From Lepeophtheirus salmonis (Eukaryota > Arthropoda > Copepoda > Siphonostomatoida > Caligidae), in NCBI RefSeq assembly GCF_016086655.4, contig NC_052135.2, forward strand, positions 21,356,363 through 21,420,362: a DNA stretch of 64,000 bases, in the 5' to 3' direction. Numbering within the stretch: position 1 is the first letter of the stretch; the number at the start of each line of letters is the position of its first letter. Shown one piece after another: positions 48,701-60,020 of the stretch. The position numbers and the translations under genes were made by a program. The notes beneath the pieces were generated by a model that searched no databases, had not been told where the DNA came from, and worked only from the letters and a program-made list of their open reading frames with translations.

Positions 48701-51700
48701 CGAGCAACGCCGGGCACACCTACTCTATCTCATTATAAGAAAAAGAAGGATGCAAAGATACATGTTACATACCAACACTAACATTCAGCGAAAATATTTT
48801 TTTGAATTTTTATGTTTGTTATATATAACACAAAAGTTCTTAGTTATTTTTTAATTTCTTAATGTCCAGGACAACGCCGGGAAAACTTACTCTAGTTTTG
48901 TTCAAAGATTGATTTACATTTATTCGATTTTTACTGTTATCAGTGAAAATATTATATTTACATTATATAAAATTTCTATATCTTTTTAATCTAGAAAATG
49001 TGTTGAATTTGAGCATCAAAAATGGATCTCCGCAATGCCTACGTCAATAGTAGTTATACAGCCCAATGGACGAATGGGAAATCATTTAATATCTTTTGCT
49101 CTTATTCAAGGTGATATAAATACTATGCCTAATAATTATAACATAAGACGATTAAATCTCTAACACAGATTAGCGAAACGCACCTGTAAGCGTCAGAAGA
49201 TAAATAAAATAATCCTAGTGATATCATTTTCTAATGCAAGATGTTACTTCTTATTATACCCTCTATAACATCACTTATTTTTTTTTTTTGCCACGGAGTT
49301 CTCTCACTAACAAAAAAATGTACACTATATTCTCTGAATTTTCATTATTTTTTCCTCTAATCAGTGTTCTGAACATAGATTGGGGGCAATAGAATTTGCT
49401 CTTGTTGAGCTGTAAACAATTCCCATCAATTATTGAATAATAGTTCCTTAGTTAAAATAATTGACCAACCACCAACTGATTATGGTGTTTTCTCTGCATG
49501 TAATGTGGGGCATATTGCCTGATATAAGATAAAGGTAACGACGTTATCACTACTGAGACTACTTTTGAGTCTTTTCCAAGAAAAAATAAAGTCGTTCAAA
49601 GTTGTTGTTTTATTTGTGACATTATCATCTTTATTAAAAACCTAGCAAAAAAAATTGCAATATCGTCACATGTAGTTATAAATTGTTTTCTACCTTCTCA
49701 ATCATCACCAGGGGCGCAAGAACCAATTAATAAGTGGCGGACTGCAATTTCATAAAAATGACGTCATATGTTTATCACAACATGATAATAATAATAAAAA
49801 ATGAATGTGGTAAATCTTACAATTTAAACGAATTTTTTGGAGCACAGTAGCATAGTTGTCATGAGTAAGGGATGTGAAAATTGTTAATATCATACATTTT
49901 TACAACATTGAAAAGCAAGGAGCATTATAGTTTTTAATTTTTATACTGATCTCTGTCAGCAGATATTCGTCTATCAAAGTTAGCAATATAAACTTATCTA
50001 CTAATCCTTTCTATGTATCACTGAGTAAACCTCACTAAACAAAAATATGCAGAGTACATTGTTTTCAAGTGTAAGTGTTACTTTATTTTTTCTTCAAATG
50101 AGTGCTCTGAACGTTCATTGGTTGAATTATAATTAACTTTTTTTTAAATTGTTAACAATTTCAAACAATCATTCAAAATAATTCAATATTTGGAAAGAAT
50201 TAGCAAACTACCAACCGATTTTGGCCCCTTTTTTTGGTTTCTTTTCGTATGAAAGTTTGCGTGTTCCAATACAAGAGTTTACTCGGTTAATTCAGTTGAA
50301 ATGGTGAATTCAGTTAGGCTACATAGTTAATTATGGAAAAAAATCCCACAAGAACCATTTTTTTATGGATCACGTTGTCTTCGTTTCGCTACATTATTAT
50401 AAAGCTTTAATGGTGATAATGACTTATGAAATATTTTGATTTACTTTTTTACAGCTCTTCGACATAAATTCGATGCATATATTATGAATGAAACATTTCA
50501 TTTCATTTCTGAGACTTTTGAAATCAACAATCAAGTTATTGAAATTCCTATTCTAGAAAAAATATTTTGTTCCCCTGAAAAAATGAAATTTGAACACTTT
50601 GATGGATCCATTCAGGAATTGTTAAAGGATGATAAACTCCATAGAGGGAAAATATTGAATCTTTGGCCAAATGGTTATAAAGTAAGTAAATTATAGGGAT
50701 GGGATTTATATAGTCACAAACCTATTTATTGTGGTTAGAAAAGGTTTAATTGATGGTGTGTGTGCGTTTTTGTTTTTTTGCTTTTTATAAGTGCCTCTCT
50801 GAATAAAGAATTCCCACTTAACTTAATTATTATATGATTAGATATAATTATAAATATTTTCCCTCCATTAATTATAATTTAAATGTAGAATGTTCTCCTC
50901 TTCTTTATACAGAGTAGTAATTCATTTTCTCCCCCAAAAACATATACAGGGTTGTGCAGCAAAACGTGGACTCGATAAATTACTGGTCCTCATGACCTCT
51001 GTCAGAAGGTGATGTAGAGTCCTCGTGTATGAAGACAATCCCAAGTCACCCTTCACGGCCCTCCTGACGGAGCTTCTTCTCCAAACTGGATAGGAACGCT
51101 TGATCACTCTTTAAATTGTGCCTTCCATTTCATGCTTTCCTGAGCTCCTATCCACATTCTCCATCTTGACTACCTATAAAACCAGGATCCCGTAGCACTT
51201 CACAATGTCTATAATCCTCGCCGCCTCTACTTCAGCATTTAGAAGATCTGAGATGGGCTTCTTTTTGGTTCTTTTCTCACTCATGATACAGAGATGACGA
51301 AATTTTTACAGTAGTCTATTTATGCACCAAAATAGTTGAACCAGAATGTCAAAAAATAATTACTTCCTATATTGATCAAAAAATTAACATTAATTAACAG
51401 TCCACGTTTTGGTGCCCAACCCTTTAAACAGACAGCTGATGTTAAAAAGGGTCTTAATTTAGTAATACTATACTTCTCGCTCCCGCCCTATCCTGACACA
51501 CAAAATCTAATCCATAGTTATGTAACAGCAGTTTATTTATGGACTCTAGCTTATTTTTATTTTTTTCCATAGCCGGATGCCAAAATTTGTTGTCCTACTA
51601 ATGAGTTGATGGAATTTATTTTGAAAGATAAGAACCCTCCAATTCTATCAACCCTTCAATGTAAAGCAGATATTCAAAAAACTGTTCAAGTTACTCTAGG

Positions 51701-53646
51701 AGACATTTCCAAAAAACGTAGAATACTATCAAACTTACCGCCATTGTTCATAGGAATACATGATCGTAGAACTGTAAATTTAGAATAACACAAGTTAACA
51801 AAAACGAAAGAAAAAATCTTTTATATTCAATGACAATATTACTTGTCGTGTTGATCACGAATTTTGAATAGCTTTTTCGTATCAAATTCAATTTTTGAGA
51901 ATCTTAGAGTTGATTTATTTGAGTATTTTCATCTTTTTTATAGATTTGAGACAACTTTTGAGTAAAAAAAAGTTGAATAACTACAGCAACAAATAATCTA
52001 AATAAAATTTATTTTCTTTCCAAAATGTATACTCATTTCAAATATGTTCTCAAACTTTATAATAGGTAATTCAATCCTGAGAAAGTGTATTTTAAAAATT
52101 AAACAATAATATATGGACTTCTCACAAGAATTCTAGGTTAGTTGGAGTAATTGTAGTACTCTAATGTTTACTTATACTTAATCAATGCAACTCCATCTAA
52201 CAAATTAAAGGAACATTAAAAAAACCAAAAAACTATGATATTTTAAGGATTTTATTTGAAAAGGAATAGCACCTCAATTTATTAATTGTTTTTAAGCTGA
52301 AAGAGTGAATTTGAAGCGTAAATATCATAGGTTTTATTTACGAAAGAGCATTTGGTTCTAAAAGGTATAATGTAGCTGTAATATAAATTTTCGAAAATCA
52401 GATTTTGAAACGGAAAAACTAATAGCAGATTCCGTGTCAAGTGCTACTAGAATCACTGGCACTGGAACCATAAGAGTAATTGCCCCCTACTTTAGAGGAG
52501 CTGAGGATAAAAAAAAGTAATCGGTCAAAATTGTCATAAAAACATATAATTTGTCTTCCACCTCTCACCTCCCTCAACTTGGAAATACATTCTGGCGCCA
52601 GTGACTAGAATTGAATATGAAATTTTAAAAGATTTTTGGAAAAGTCAAATTTTGTTGACTTGTGTAATCTTTTGCTACAATACTATTCATACGAAAACGT
52701 TTCTTTGACTATTATGTAGGATTACAATTATTTTATGGAAAATAAATATGGTCTCAAACAATTAAAAAAATCATATTACACCGCAGGAATGGAATATTTT
52801 GAAGATGAATTTAGTGATGAGTTTGACGTTATTTTTATATGGGTATCAGATCAACCTTCTTGGGGTCGACAAAAATTCAAAAATAAAAAGAACCTTTATT
52901 TCAGAGGTAATTTATTTCTTATAGTTAATTAATAAACAGTGGCACCGGAAACCGGATATGTAGGGCAATTGCCTTCTCCCCAATTTTTTCAAATTTTTAT
53001 TATTATCGACAAATAAAATTAGCGTCTCTTCCAAAAAAATTTAAATATTAAAAGTTCAAATTTAGTATCTTTAAAAAAAAAATTGTCCCTTCTTGAAAAA
53101 CGTTATTTGTCAAATTTGCCATTTATATAAAAATAAAAACTCTGTCAAGTTGTCAAGAACACTCACGCCACACCTGCAAATACCTTCCTGCGTCCGCCAA
53201 GTTTTTCACGTATTTCTTACCTCCATTTTCTTCACCCCCACCCCCCTAGAATCACATATTTTTTTTATACTTACCTTTTTATGAAAAGACCAAGTCCTAA
53301 TAAAAGTCCTTGTAATAGCCCTACCCTTGATGTCAGTTTGGATAACGTTATTCAAGTCTACACGGTTTTAGGCCGGAATCCCTCCCCTTAAATGGCAATT
53401 TGGTTTGTGAAGGCTCCATCAAACCTTTTTCTAAATTTTGTATTTTTTTTTCTTTCTTAAGGAAATGCGGATCAAGCTAAACCATCTGAAGATTTTTGCT
53501 TATTGACATCATGCAATCATACCATCATGACCCGTGGAACATTTACTACATTTGCCTCAATATTAACACAAGGAGAAATATATACAGAATATGGTATAAC
53601 TGTTCCGTCTTATTTGCAAAATAAAAAGAAGAGATTTAAGATTTGA
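45783..53646 (+). CDS. GT11 alpha-1,2-fucosyltransferase-like (FUT1/2 family)
   Basis: Six exons on the plus strand: 45783-45859, 48995-49110, 50455-50681, 51573-51773, 52720-52906 and 53462-53646. All are GT-AG with matching phases, giving 330 aa (human FUT2 343). Exon 1 supplies MIVFFLFFIIYALQC, a signal-anchor typical of Golgi type II enzymes; it was found only by donor and phase fit and is the least certain exon. Without it a start at 49035 is possible. Family motifs: NGRMGNHL (residues 50-57), GIHDRRTDY (201-209, the HxRRxDY GDP-fucose site, split by an intron), WVSDQPSWG (248-256) and LLTSCNHTIMTRGTF (283-297). These enzymes add fucose in alpha-1,2 linkage to galactose-ended glycans. 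Introns carry Helitrons and mariner derivatives, but exons are intact. Confidence 0.85.
46402..46444. repeat. perfect hairpin, 17-bp arms
   Basis: agtataaagtgtaacca at 46402-46418 pairs perfectly with 46428-46444 around a 9-nt loop. It sits next to an inverted R3 fragment. Confidence 0.9.
46865..47740 (+). mobile_element. non-autonomous Helitron H2
   Basis: 876 bp from A|TCTATATATTAAAATATAAA (with gtgtgtgtgtgtcc) to the hairpin cccgggcaacgcc and CTAG|T. This is the textbook Helitron boundary pattern, inserted between A and T. No Rep/helicase coding remains. It lies in intron 1 of the GT11 gene. Confidence 0.75.
47800..48305 (-). mobile_element. mariner/Tc1 deletion derivative
   Basis: On the minus strand the helix-turn-helix part reads LGVSRTNIYSVSKYE near 48100. 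KSMKVHARYIGILYQTVQRA follows, and directly after a deletion comes AFYHRLDAIIAAKGGYIN (47820-47880), the C-terminal end of mariner-type transposases. The DDE core is gone. The right tip (ctcagatttcaaaagaacac) resembles the block at 46815-46845 (ccattgaaatctgaacactt). Confidence 0.75.
48373..48895 (+). mobile_element. non-autonomous Helitron-like element H3
   Basis: Starts in a TA run (first TC eroded) with gtgtgtgtgggtgtgtttgt and ends aggacaacgccggg...CTAG|T at 48895. Like H1 it has two hairpin-bearing ends (the inner one, cccgagcaacgccgggc, at 48689-48707) and shares agaccgtaa.aatgattctc with H1. Confidence 0.65.
50947..51424 (-). mobile_element. Tc1/mariner deletion derivative with terminal inverted repeats
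   Basis: 478 bp between TA dinucleotides. Tips are cagggttgtgcagcaaaacg on the left and, on the other strand, agggttgggcaccaaaacg on the right, both followed by tggact. The minus strand keeps MSEKRTKKKPISDLLNAEVE and then VRRAVKGDLGLSSYTRTLHH of the DNA-binding half; the catalytic half is deleted. Sits in intron 3 of the GT11 gene. Confidence 0.85.
52085..52215 (+). repeat. dispersed repeat, copy 2 (partner 1660-1830)
   Basis: Counterpart of the repeat near the left end of the window, within intron 4 of the GT11 gene. Confidence 0.5.
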
Positions 53647-53659
53647 AATCCTAGATATC

Positions 53660-53665
53660 AATAAA
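53660..53665 (+). promoter_or_regulatory. AATAAA polyadenylation signal for the GT11 gene
   Basis: AATAAA begins 14 nt after the stop codon of the last GT11 exon. Confidence 0.5.
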
Positions 53666-53990
53666 CCGTCTTCACTGGCGTCATAAATTTGCCACATATG
53701 TAATTGTAGAAGACGCCCTCTTGGTAGCTCATAGTTGATCTTTTTACTACGTAAAATGAACTAATTTCCAATCAATATTGATTAAGCTTCATAAATTGGC
53801 TTTAAAAATAATAATAAAAATATATAAAAGGGTTAATTTCTTTTTATTTTTTGTTCCATTGTTCCACAATAGTTTTTTTATTTTCCTAAATATTAATGAA
53901 AAAGGGGATTTTATTGCTATAAAATTTGATTGTTGATGTCCCCAAAATGACAAACATCAACAATATTGACGTCATATAAAAATGCTCTAT
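53666..53990 (+). repeat. dispersed repeat family R4, full-looking copy
   Basis: About 320 bp starting ctggcgtcataaattt and ending ttgacgtcatataaa, with gaagacgcc.tcttgg near the left and caacatcaacaat near the right. The left part recurs at 22740-22870 and the right part at 25510-25650. tgacgtcat-like sequence at both ends suggests short inverted tips. Confidence 0.5.
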
Positions 53991-54398
53991 CAATAAATAA
54001 TATAAATAATTATCCGATCTGTGATGAAACATTATTTATTAAATCAGTGAACATGCATTGCATTTATCCGAGAAGTTGAATAGATAAAAAATGTATCAAT
54101 TTAAAAACTAAAGAAACTTATTCAATCTCATAACATAGCGTTTTTTATACTAATTTTAAAATTATTGTAATTATTTTTTTTTGTGTAAATGAAATATAAT
54201 TTACATATATTTGTATGAGATTTCCATTGAAGCCTTCTAATTTTCATAGAAAGAGCAAGAAAAAGGCTAAAAATTAACTAATTGCTTGTCTATGACGTCA
54301 TTTTCGCCTACGTATTCAATCATGTAGTTGTTACCTTATCGTATCACTCAACTTTTTTTTCCGAAAAGAAACAGTTGGTTGTTGGCCAATTCTTCTCA

Positions 54399-54430
54399 AC
54401 TATGGAATTATTATTTAATAATTCCATAGT
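54399..54430. repeat. perfect hairpin, 14-bp arms, 4-nt loop
   Basis: actatggaattatt (54399-54412) pairs with aataattccatagt (54417-54430). Confidence 0.85.
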
Positions 54431-54959
54431 AATTGTCCATAGCTAACATTTTTGTGTTAGAGAGGTAACGCCATGTAATAGGGCGTTTTCATTAAACCCA
54501 TCAATTCCATTATAATTTTGGATATTACACGTGATAATATTTGATGAATATTGACTCAATTGTTGGTGGACCCAGCGCAAAAAAAAAAAAATTGACTTCC
54601 TACATGCAATATATCTTTGAATTCCTCACAATATATTTTCTATATATTAAGCCTTTCTCATTGGCAAACCTTGATATATTATGAAGTATCAGGGGAAATC
54701 TGGTTTAATGTCCATCCAAGTGAAAGTTACAGCATGAAAGCTGTGTAATTAGTTATGGAGTAATATTCAAGTACACTGGACGTCCCTAGTAAACAAAAAA
54801 AGTGTAGCTACGACCCCACTACCTTGAACAACTATTAATCACGTGATCTTCATTTCCCTACTTTGTTTTAAAGCTTTAGATATTCCTATTAGTAATTATA
54901 TTTTGAGCATTTATGATAAACAATGAACAATTTTTTAGCTGGGCCGTTTTTTTTCAAAT

Positions 54960-55255
54960 TGGTAGCCTGAAGAATGAATCTTGTTTTCATTAGCGATTTT
55001 CATTATTATATCATGCTGATTAGTGAACATCCTTTCCTAAATAGATTCAATTATATTGTAAACCTGAATGAACATTCGTGTGTGCACATATAAGACAAAG
55101 TTTAAGCCTGAGGATTTGTTGCAGAGTTATAATTATAATTCCTTGTTGGACTCAGAGTAGAATTGGGGATTGACCTAGGAGTAATTCTAGCAAATGTCCT
55201 TGTTTATATCCTTTTCTCCTTCCTCCCTTGTCACAACTGAGTGTAGCTTATCTAA
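54960..55255 (+). repeat. dispersed repeat family R3, copy 2
   Basis: Same block order as 15030-15365 (gcagagttataattataatt, ttgttggactcagagtagaa, caaatgtccttgtttat). Confidence 0.55.
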
Positions 55256-55559
55256 TGAAATGTTATGAGCATTATTCTTTCTCTCCTCCAAAACATTCTT
55301 CAAATTGTCACGGTTACTTTTTTTAACATGCCCGTTTTACAATGGATTTTCATCATTACAACATATATTATCCTCAAGGTTATGTGAAGGTTTCTAGCTT
55401 GTTTAAAAAATGGTACATGCTCAGAATAATTTTCACACACCCTTTATGTGAGAAACATGAATGCAATTATTGATTTGATCTGGGTGACTATATATAACAC
55501 ATCGTTACCTTTATTGTATCATGCAACCTTTCATCCGAAAAGGAACAGAAAAAAGGCCC

Positions 55560-56393
55560 GAAATTATTGAGAAGTAAATAAGAGAGGGCCAAACTAATAA
55601 ATGAATGTTATGGTTGTTTAGAGCGGTTATTGAGCGATTAATGTTTGAAGTTCGAATTGGAAAGTAATTATGAGTTCTATAAACTATCAAAATTATAATA
55701 CTAAAATAAATAAAAAATTCTATTAAAATAGATACTAAGCCTGATTGTTAAACCATAGACATGATATATAAGATACAATAAATATCAATAATATTGCATA
55801 ATCTAATTTCCTTAATTCAAAGACAAAAAAGTTGGTAAAACGTTGAGCTTTAGTATGTTATTTATACGATGAATTTAGGGATTGATTATATTAAACGAGT
55901 ATACACATGATGTTATAATAAATGTCTGAGAAGGACCTTTCGAATAACTCCTTAAATACGGCAAAGTAGAGTCATGCATATCCAAAATAAATAGACTAAT
56001 AATATTTAATTTTTAATATATGTGTTTCAACATCACAAAATCAAATAGAATCATCCAAAATCTTTTCAAGTAATATCAACGGCATATTTGTAATGGAAAG
56101 ATTCAAAGTACTGACTTAGAGGTATATAATTATTATTTTTTGTGATAACTGATAAGGCAATGTGGTGGATAATAAAGTTGTGTCGATTAGCGTCTACATT
56201 CTGATCGACAGAGCTGAGTGACGTCACAAATGTTGTATTAATTCAGAAATGAAAAGGATTATATTAATATAACAACGTGAGTTGATAATTTATCAAGGTG
56301 GCGGATGATATAGCTATGTAATTTCTGGTCAAGAGATCTCAACTCTTAATGCGAGATCCAATGAACAAGTGTTTCACTCGGTGGATCCCATCT
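55560..56393. other. no gene seen
   Basis: AT-rich and unremarkable apart from the R5 tip at its left edge. Confidence 0.35.
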
Positions 56394-57620
56394 CTTTTCA
56401 TGGAAAGATCGTTCATAGTACAGGTACCTCTTCATATCAAGGTGACTTATGATCTCGTATTATAATTTATCCCTATACATAAATTCCTTCGGATCTTCCA
56501 CGGAATCATCGTATACTTCTACATATAAGAACTAAGGAGTTCCGTAAAACGACAGAATAATCGACTAAGATACTTAGTGAGGAAGAGAGATTTCTAATCC
56601 TACAACCACAGCTCCTTCTTTGAAATTATTGAAAGCCAACTCTGCTTCGTCTCCTACTCTATTAAATATTAATAACTATTCGATAAATAAGTGTCCTTCA
56701 GTTTCCTGGGTGAACAGATATAGCGTAGAAATCACTCATCTCTATCACATTTATATTAATTCCATTTATAAGTTAGACTTTGTGATACACGGTTTATACG
56801 GATAATTATATAAACTGGATAATTCAAGCTCACGCCTGATTGCTTTATTACTACTGAGTCACTTATCATTGAAAAACAAGTGGAATATGATTCTAGACTT
56901 GTAAAGATAACGTGCTTCTCATTTCTCGATATTTTGGTCCGTAAAGCCTATTCAATTCTGATATTACATATAAATAGTTATTCGGAGCTGCTAAGGGATT
57001 ATGTGTTTTACAAAACATATAACAAACCTCTTAACTTCTCTAGACTTATCTTGAAATATCTGAATATCATAAAAATTGAGTTGGGAATCAATTTTCTAAA
57101 CAGCCAAATTGATTGTCACAATATTGGAATATTACTCTAGCAACGATCTAGAATCTCAGCACAAATAAATAAATTATCAAATGTTTTTCACAATAGATAA
57201 CTGTAAGTTGTTTTACTGAAAACAATAGTTAAAATGTAACAATTTAACTCCATAGTTTCTTCATAGTATGTAGAAGTATATAAAAGTCTAGAAAAATGTA
57301 TGTATTCTTGAGAATAGAGGCAATGATTTTACAAGGTCAGAAGTCAATGTGAAGTGCATTTGCACAATACAGGATTCTTCCATTAAATAGGATAATGTCC
57401 ACCGAGTGAGGCACAAATACGCGATCCCTTTAACATGATGTAGTTCACACCTTTTTACCTTTTTTATCCTCCTTCGGCTTATAGTATTTACGGATAATTA
57501 TTAATTAACACTTATCAGTATGAGTAACACTGGACTTGTCGGTTGTGACGTCATCAAAAAATTGTGAGCTAACGTCAACCAGACTACATTGCAAATTTCT
57601 CATCGACGCACCTTATATAT
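56394..57620. repeat. R1 family copies in inverted arrangement
   Basis: 56394-56650 carries the R1 block atacttctacatataagaac in plus orientation; 57180-57620 is R1 in minus orientation, ending at gacgcacctta. About 530 bp between them holds two open stretches (56620-56805 and 56880-57140). The second has a start-like Met and hydrophobic composition, but I recognise no family. Could be a composite or foldback element. Confidence 0.5.
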
Positions 57621-58411
57621 AGTCATCTTACGTTTGATATTCTCTAATTAACTGATGATATATTTATCTTAATTCATTTTACAAAAAAACCGATTTATAT
57701 ATAGTTATTTATACGGAAGTTATATATGAAAAATATACAACAACCTCTCTTCCTTCAAATGTAATTAATAAATAATTTAATTTATTTATATTTTAAACGA
57801 TACTCCTTTAATAAGGTTGACATCGAGATTTATTTTTCTATTTGATATATTGGAAGTCAGCTCTTTAGTCTTTCCACATTGGCTAGCGACTCTAACGAAC
57901 CCGTTTATTAAATAATATTATCATTCAAAGAGCTGTATTGTTTTGCCGCAAGACAACACCATACTCTGTTGCTTTATTTACAAACGAATACAAGTATACA
58001 ACGCTCATAGCCAATTAACAGAGTTCTACTACATTATATAATAAAGCCAATCTTATTTGTTTTGAAATTTGACTGGAGTTATGTGATCTAACGCATAAAT
58101 TTTTCTCTTTCACATAAACCTTAAAAAAGAGAATTTTCATCACTCGTGTCCATTATGATTTTTCCATTTCTATAATCATTCAGTAATTTAAATTGTATCG
58201 TTGGTATCGGGCGTAATAAATTTCATTCGATTTAAATCACTTAAGAACAATAGTGTGTTGTTAAAAGGTTGCATTTATTTGAAAATATAAAATATTGACT
58301 TCGAATATTATACCTGAGTATTTATATTGTATCGAAACAATAAAAACGGTATTATGTATGTCAGTTAATTGTTTTAAGGAATAAAGTAGTTAACTATTTA
58401 GTTAAAAATAT
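57621..58411. other. intergenic and tubulin 3' region
   Basis: AT-rich. On the minus strand AATAAA at 58274-58279 lies about 135 nt past the alpha-tubulin stop and may be its polyadenylation signal. Confidence 0.4.
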
Positions 58412-60020
58412 TTAGTATTCTTCTGCTTCCTCTTCTGGATCAATAGTGTCAAGTCCAACTTCTTCATAATCCTTTTCTAACGCTGCTAAATCTTCTCTCG
58501 CCTCTGAAAATTCTCCTTCTTCCATTCCCTCTCCAACGTACCTATTGATTAAAAAAATATTTAATTACACAACAACATTACTAGGACTAAAGTTCTTACC
58601 AATGAACAAATGCTCTTTTTGCATACATCAAATCAAATTTACGATCTAGTCTTCCCCATGCTTCTGCGATTGCAGTTGTATTAGAAAGCATACAAACAGC
58701 CCTTGGCACTTTTGCCATATCTGCTCCAGGAACAGCTGTAGGAGGCTGATAGTTAATTCCAACCTTGAAACCAGTTGGACACCAATCCACAAATTGAACA
58801 GTCCTCTTATTCTTGATTCCAGCAATGGCCGTGTTGACATCCTTGGGAACAACGTCTCCTCTATACAAAAGACAGCATGCCATATATTTTCCAAGGCGAG
58901 GGTCACATTTAACCATTTGATTACTTGGTTCAAAGCAAGAGTTTGTTATATCAGAAACTGTTAAGCTCTCGTGTGATGCTTTAGCAGCATTCAGAACTGG
59001 TGCATACGTTACTAAAGGGAAATGTATTCTTGGGTAAGGTACTAAATTAGTTTGAAATTCAGTGAGATCAACATTAAGGGCTCCATCGAATCGAAGAGAA
59101 GCTGTGATGGAGGAAACAATTTGACCAATCAATCTATTTAGATTGTTGTATCTTGGCCGTTCAACGTCTAAATTTCTTCGGCAGATATCATAAATAGCTT
59201 CATTATCTACCATAAAAGAGCAATCAGAGTGTTCAAGAGTTGTATGAGTAGTGAGGATTGAGTTGTACGGTTCCACAACAGCTGTCGCAACTTGTGGAGC
59301 TGGATAAATAGAGAACTCCAATTTTGATTTTTTGCCATATTCTACTGATAGCCGTTCCATCAGAAGAGAAGTGAAGCCAGAACCAGTTCCTCCACCAAAA
59401 GAGTGAAAAATCAAGAATCCTTGAAGGCCTGTACATTGCTCAGCTTGTTTTCTGGTTTTGTCAATTACCAAATCCACTATTTCTTTACCGACAGTATAGT
59501 GCCCTCTTGCATAATTATTTGCTGCGTCTTCTTTCCCCGTTATTAATTGCTCTGGGTGGAATAATTGTCGATACATACCATTTCGCACTTCATCAATAAC
59601 AGATGGCTCCAAATCAACAAAAATTGCACGGGGTACATGTTTTCCAGAACCGGTTTCTGAATGTTGAGAAGAAAAGAGAGTCCAAAGTTAGATTTGAATG
59701 GTCAAGAATGAATGCATTAGTAGAGTGCAAAATATTTTTTTGCAAAGTTAAAAAAAAAAAGCTTATTTAGATAGTAGGGTTATTCGTCTTGGCAATAATC
59801 CAACATGTGCTTATCGAAAAATTATTTGAAATTATTTGTACAGGTACAATAGAAACCTATTACCTTGGAAAAATGTAGAAAAAGAGTCGTCTGACGGATT
59901 TTTTTCAGATACCATGAGTCCATCAGGATCAATTCCATGCTCCAAGCAATACAGCTCCCAGCATGCATTTCCAATCTGCACTCCGGCTTGTCCAACATGA
60001 ATTGACAGACACTCTCTCAT
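58412..60020 (-). CDS. alpha-tubulin
   Basis: Microtubule subunit, GTP-binding. Three exons on the minus strand, 60020-59864, 59656-58600 and 58541-58412 (GT-AG), give 447 aa (human TUBA1 451). Conserved features: MREC start with CLSIHVGQAGVQIGNACWEL, Lys40 of the acetylation loop, GGGTGSG (about residues 140-146), FVDWCPTGFKVGINYQPPT, KRAFVHW joined to YVGEGMEEGEFSEARED, and a C-terminal EEAEEY with the terminal Tyr needed for detyrosination. It differs from the canonical form: the K40 loop is two residues shorter (NPSDDSFSTFF), and there are substitutions such as PSVIDEVRNGMYRQ and a short acidic tail. It is therefore a divergent isotype. The ATG at 60020 is the only sensible start. Confidence 0.97.

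Noticed and set aside
58646..59436. Additional ORFs overlapping the tubulin gene in other frames
   Set aside because: Shadows of alpha-tubulin coding sequence.
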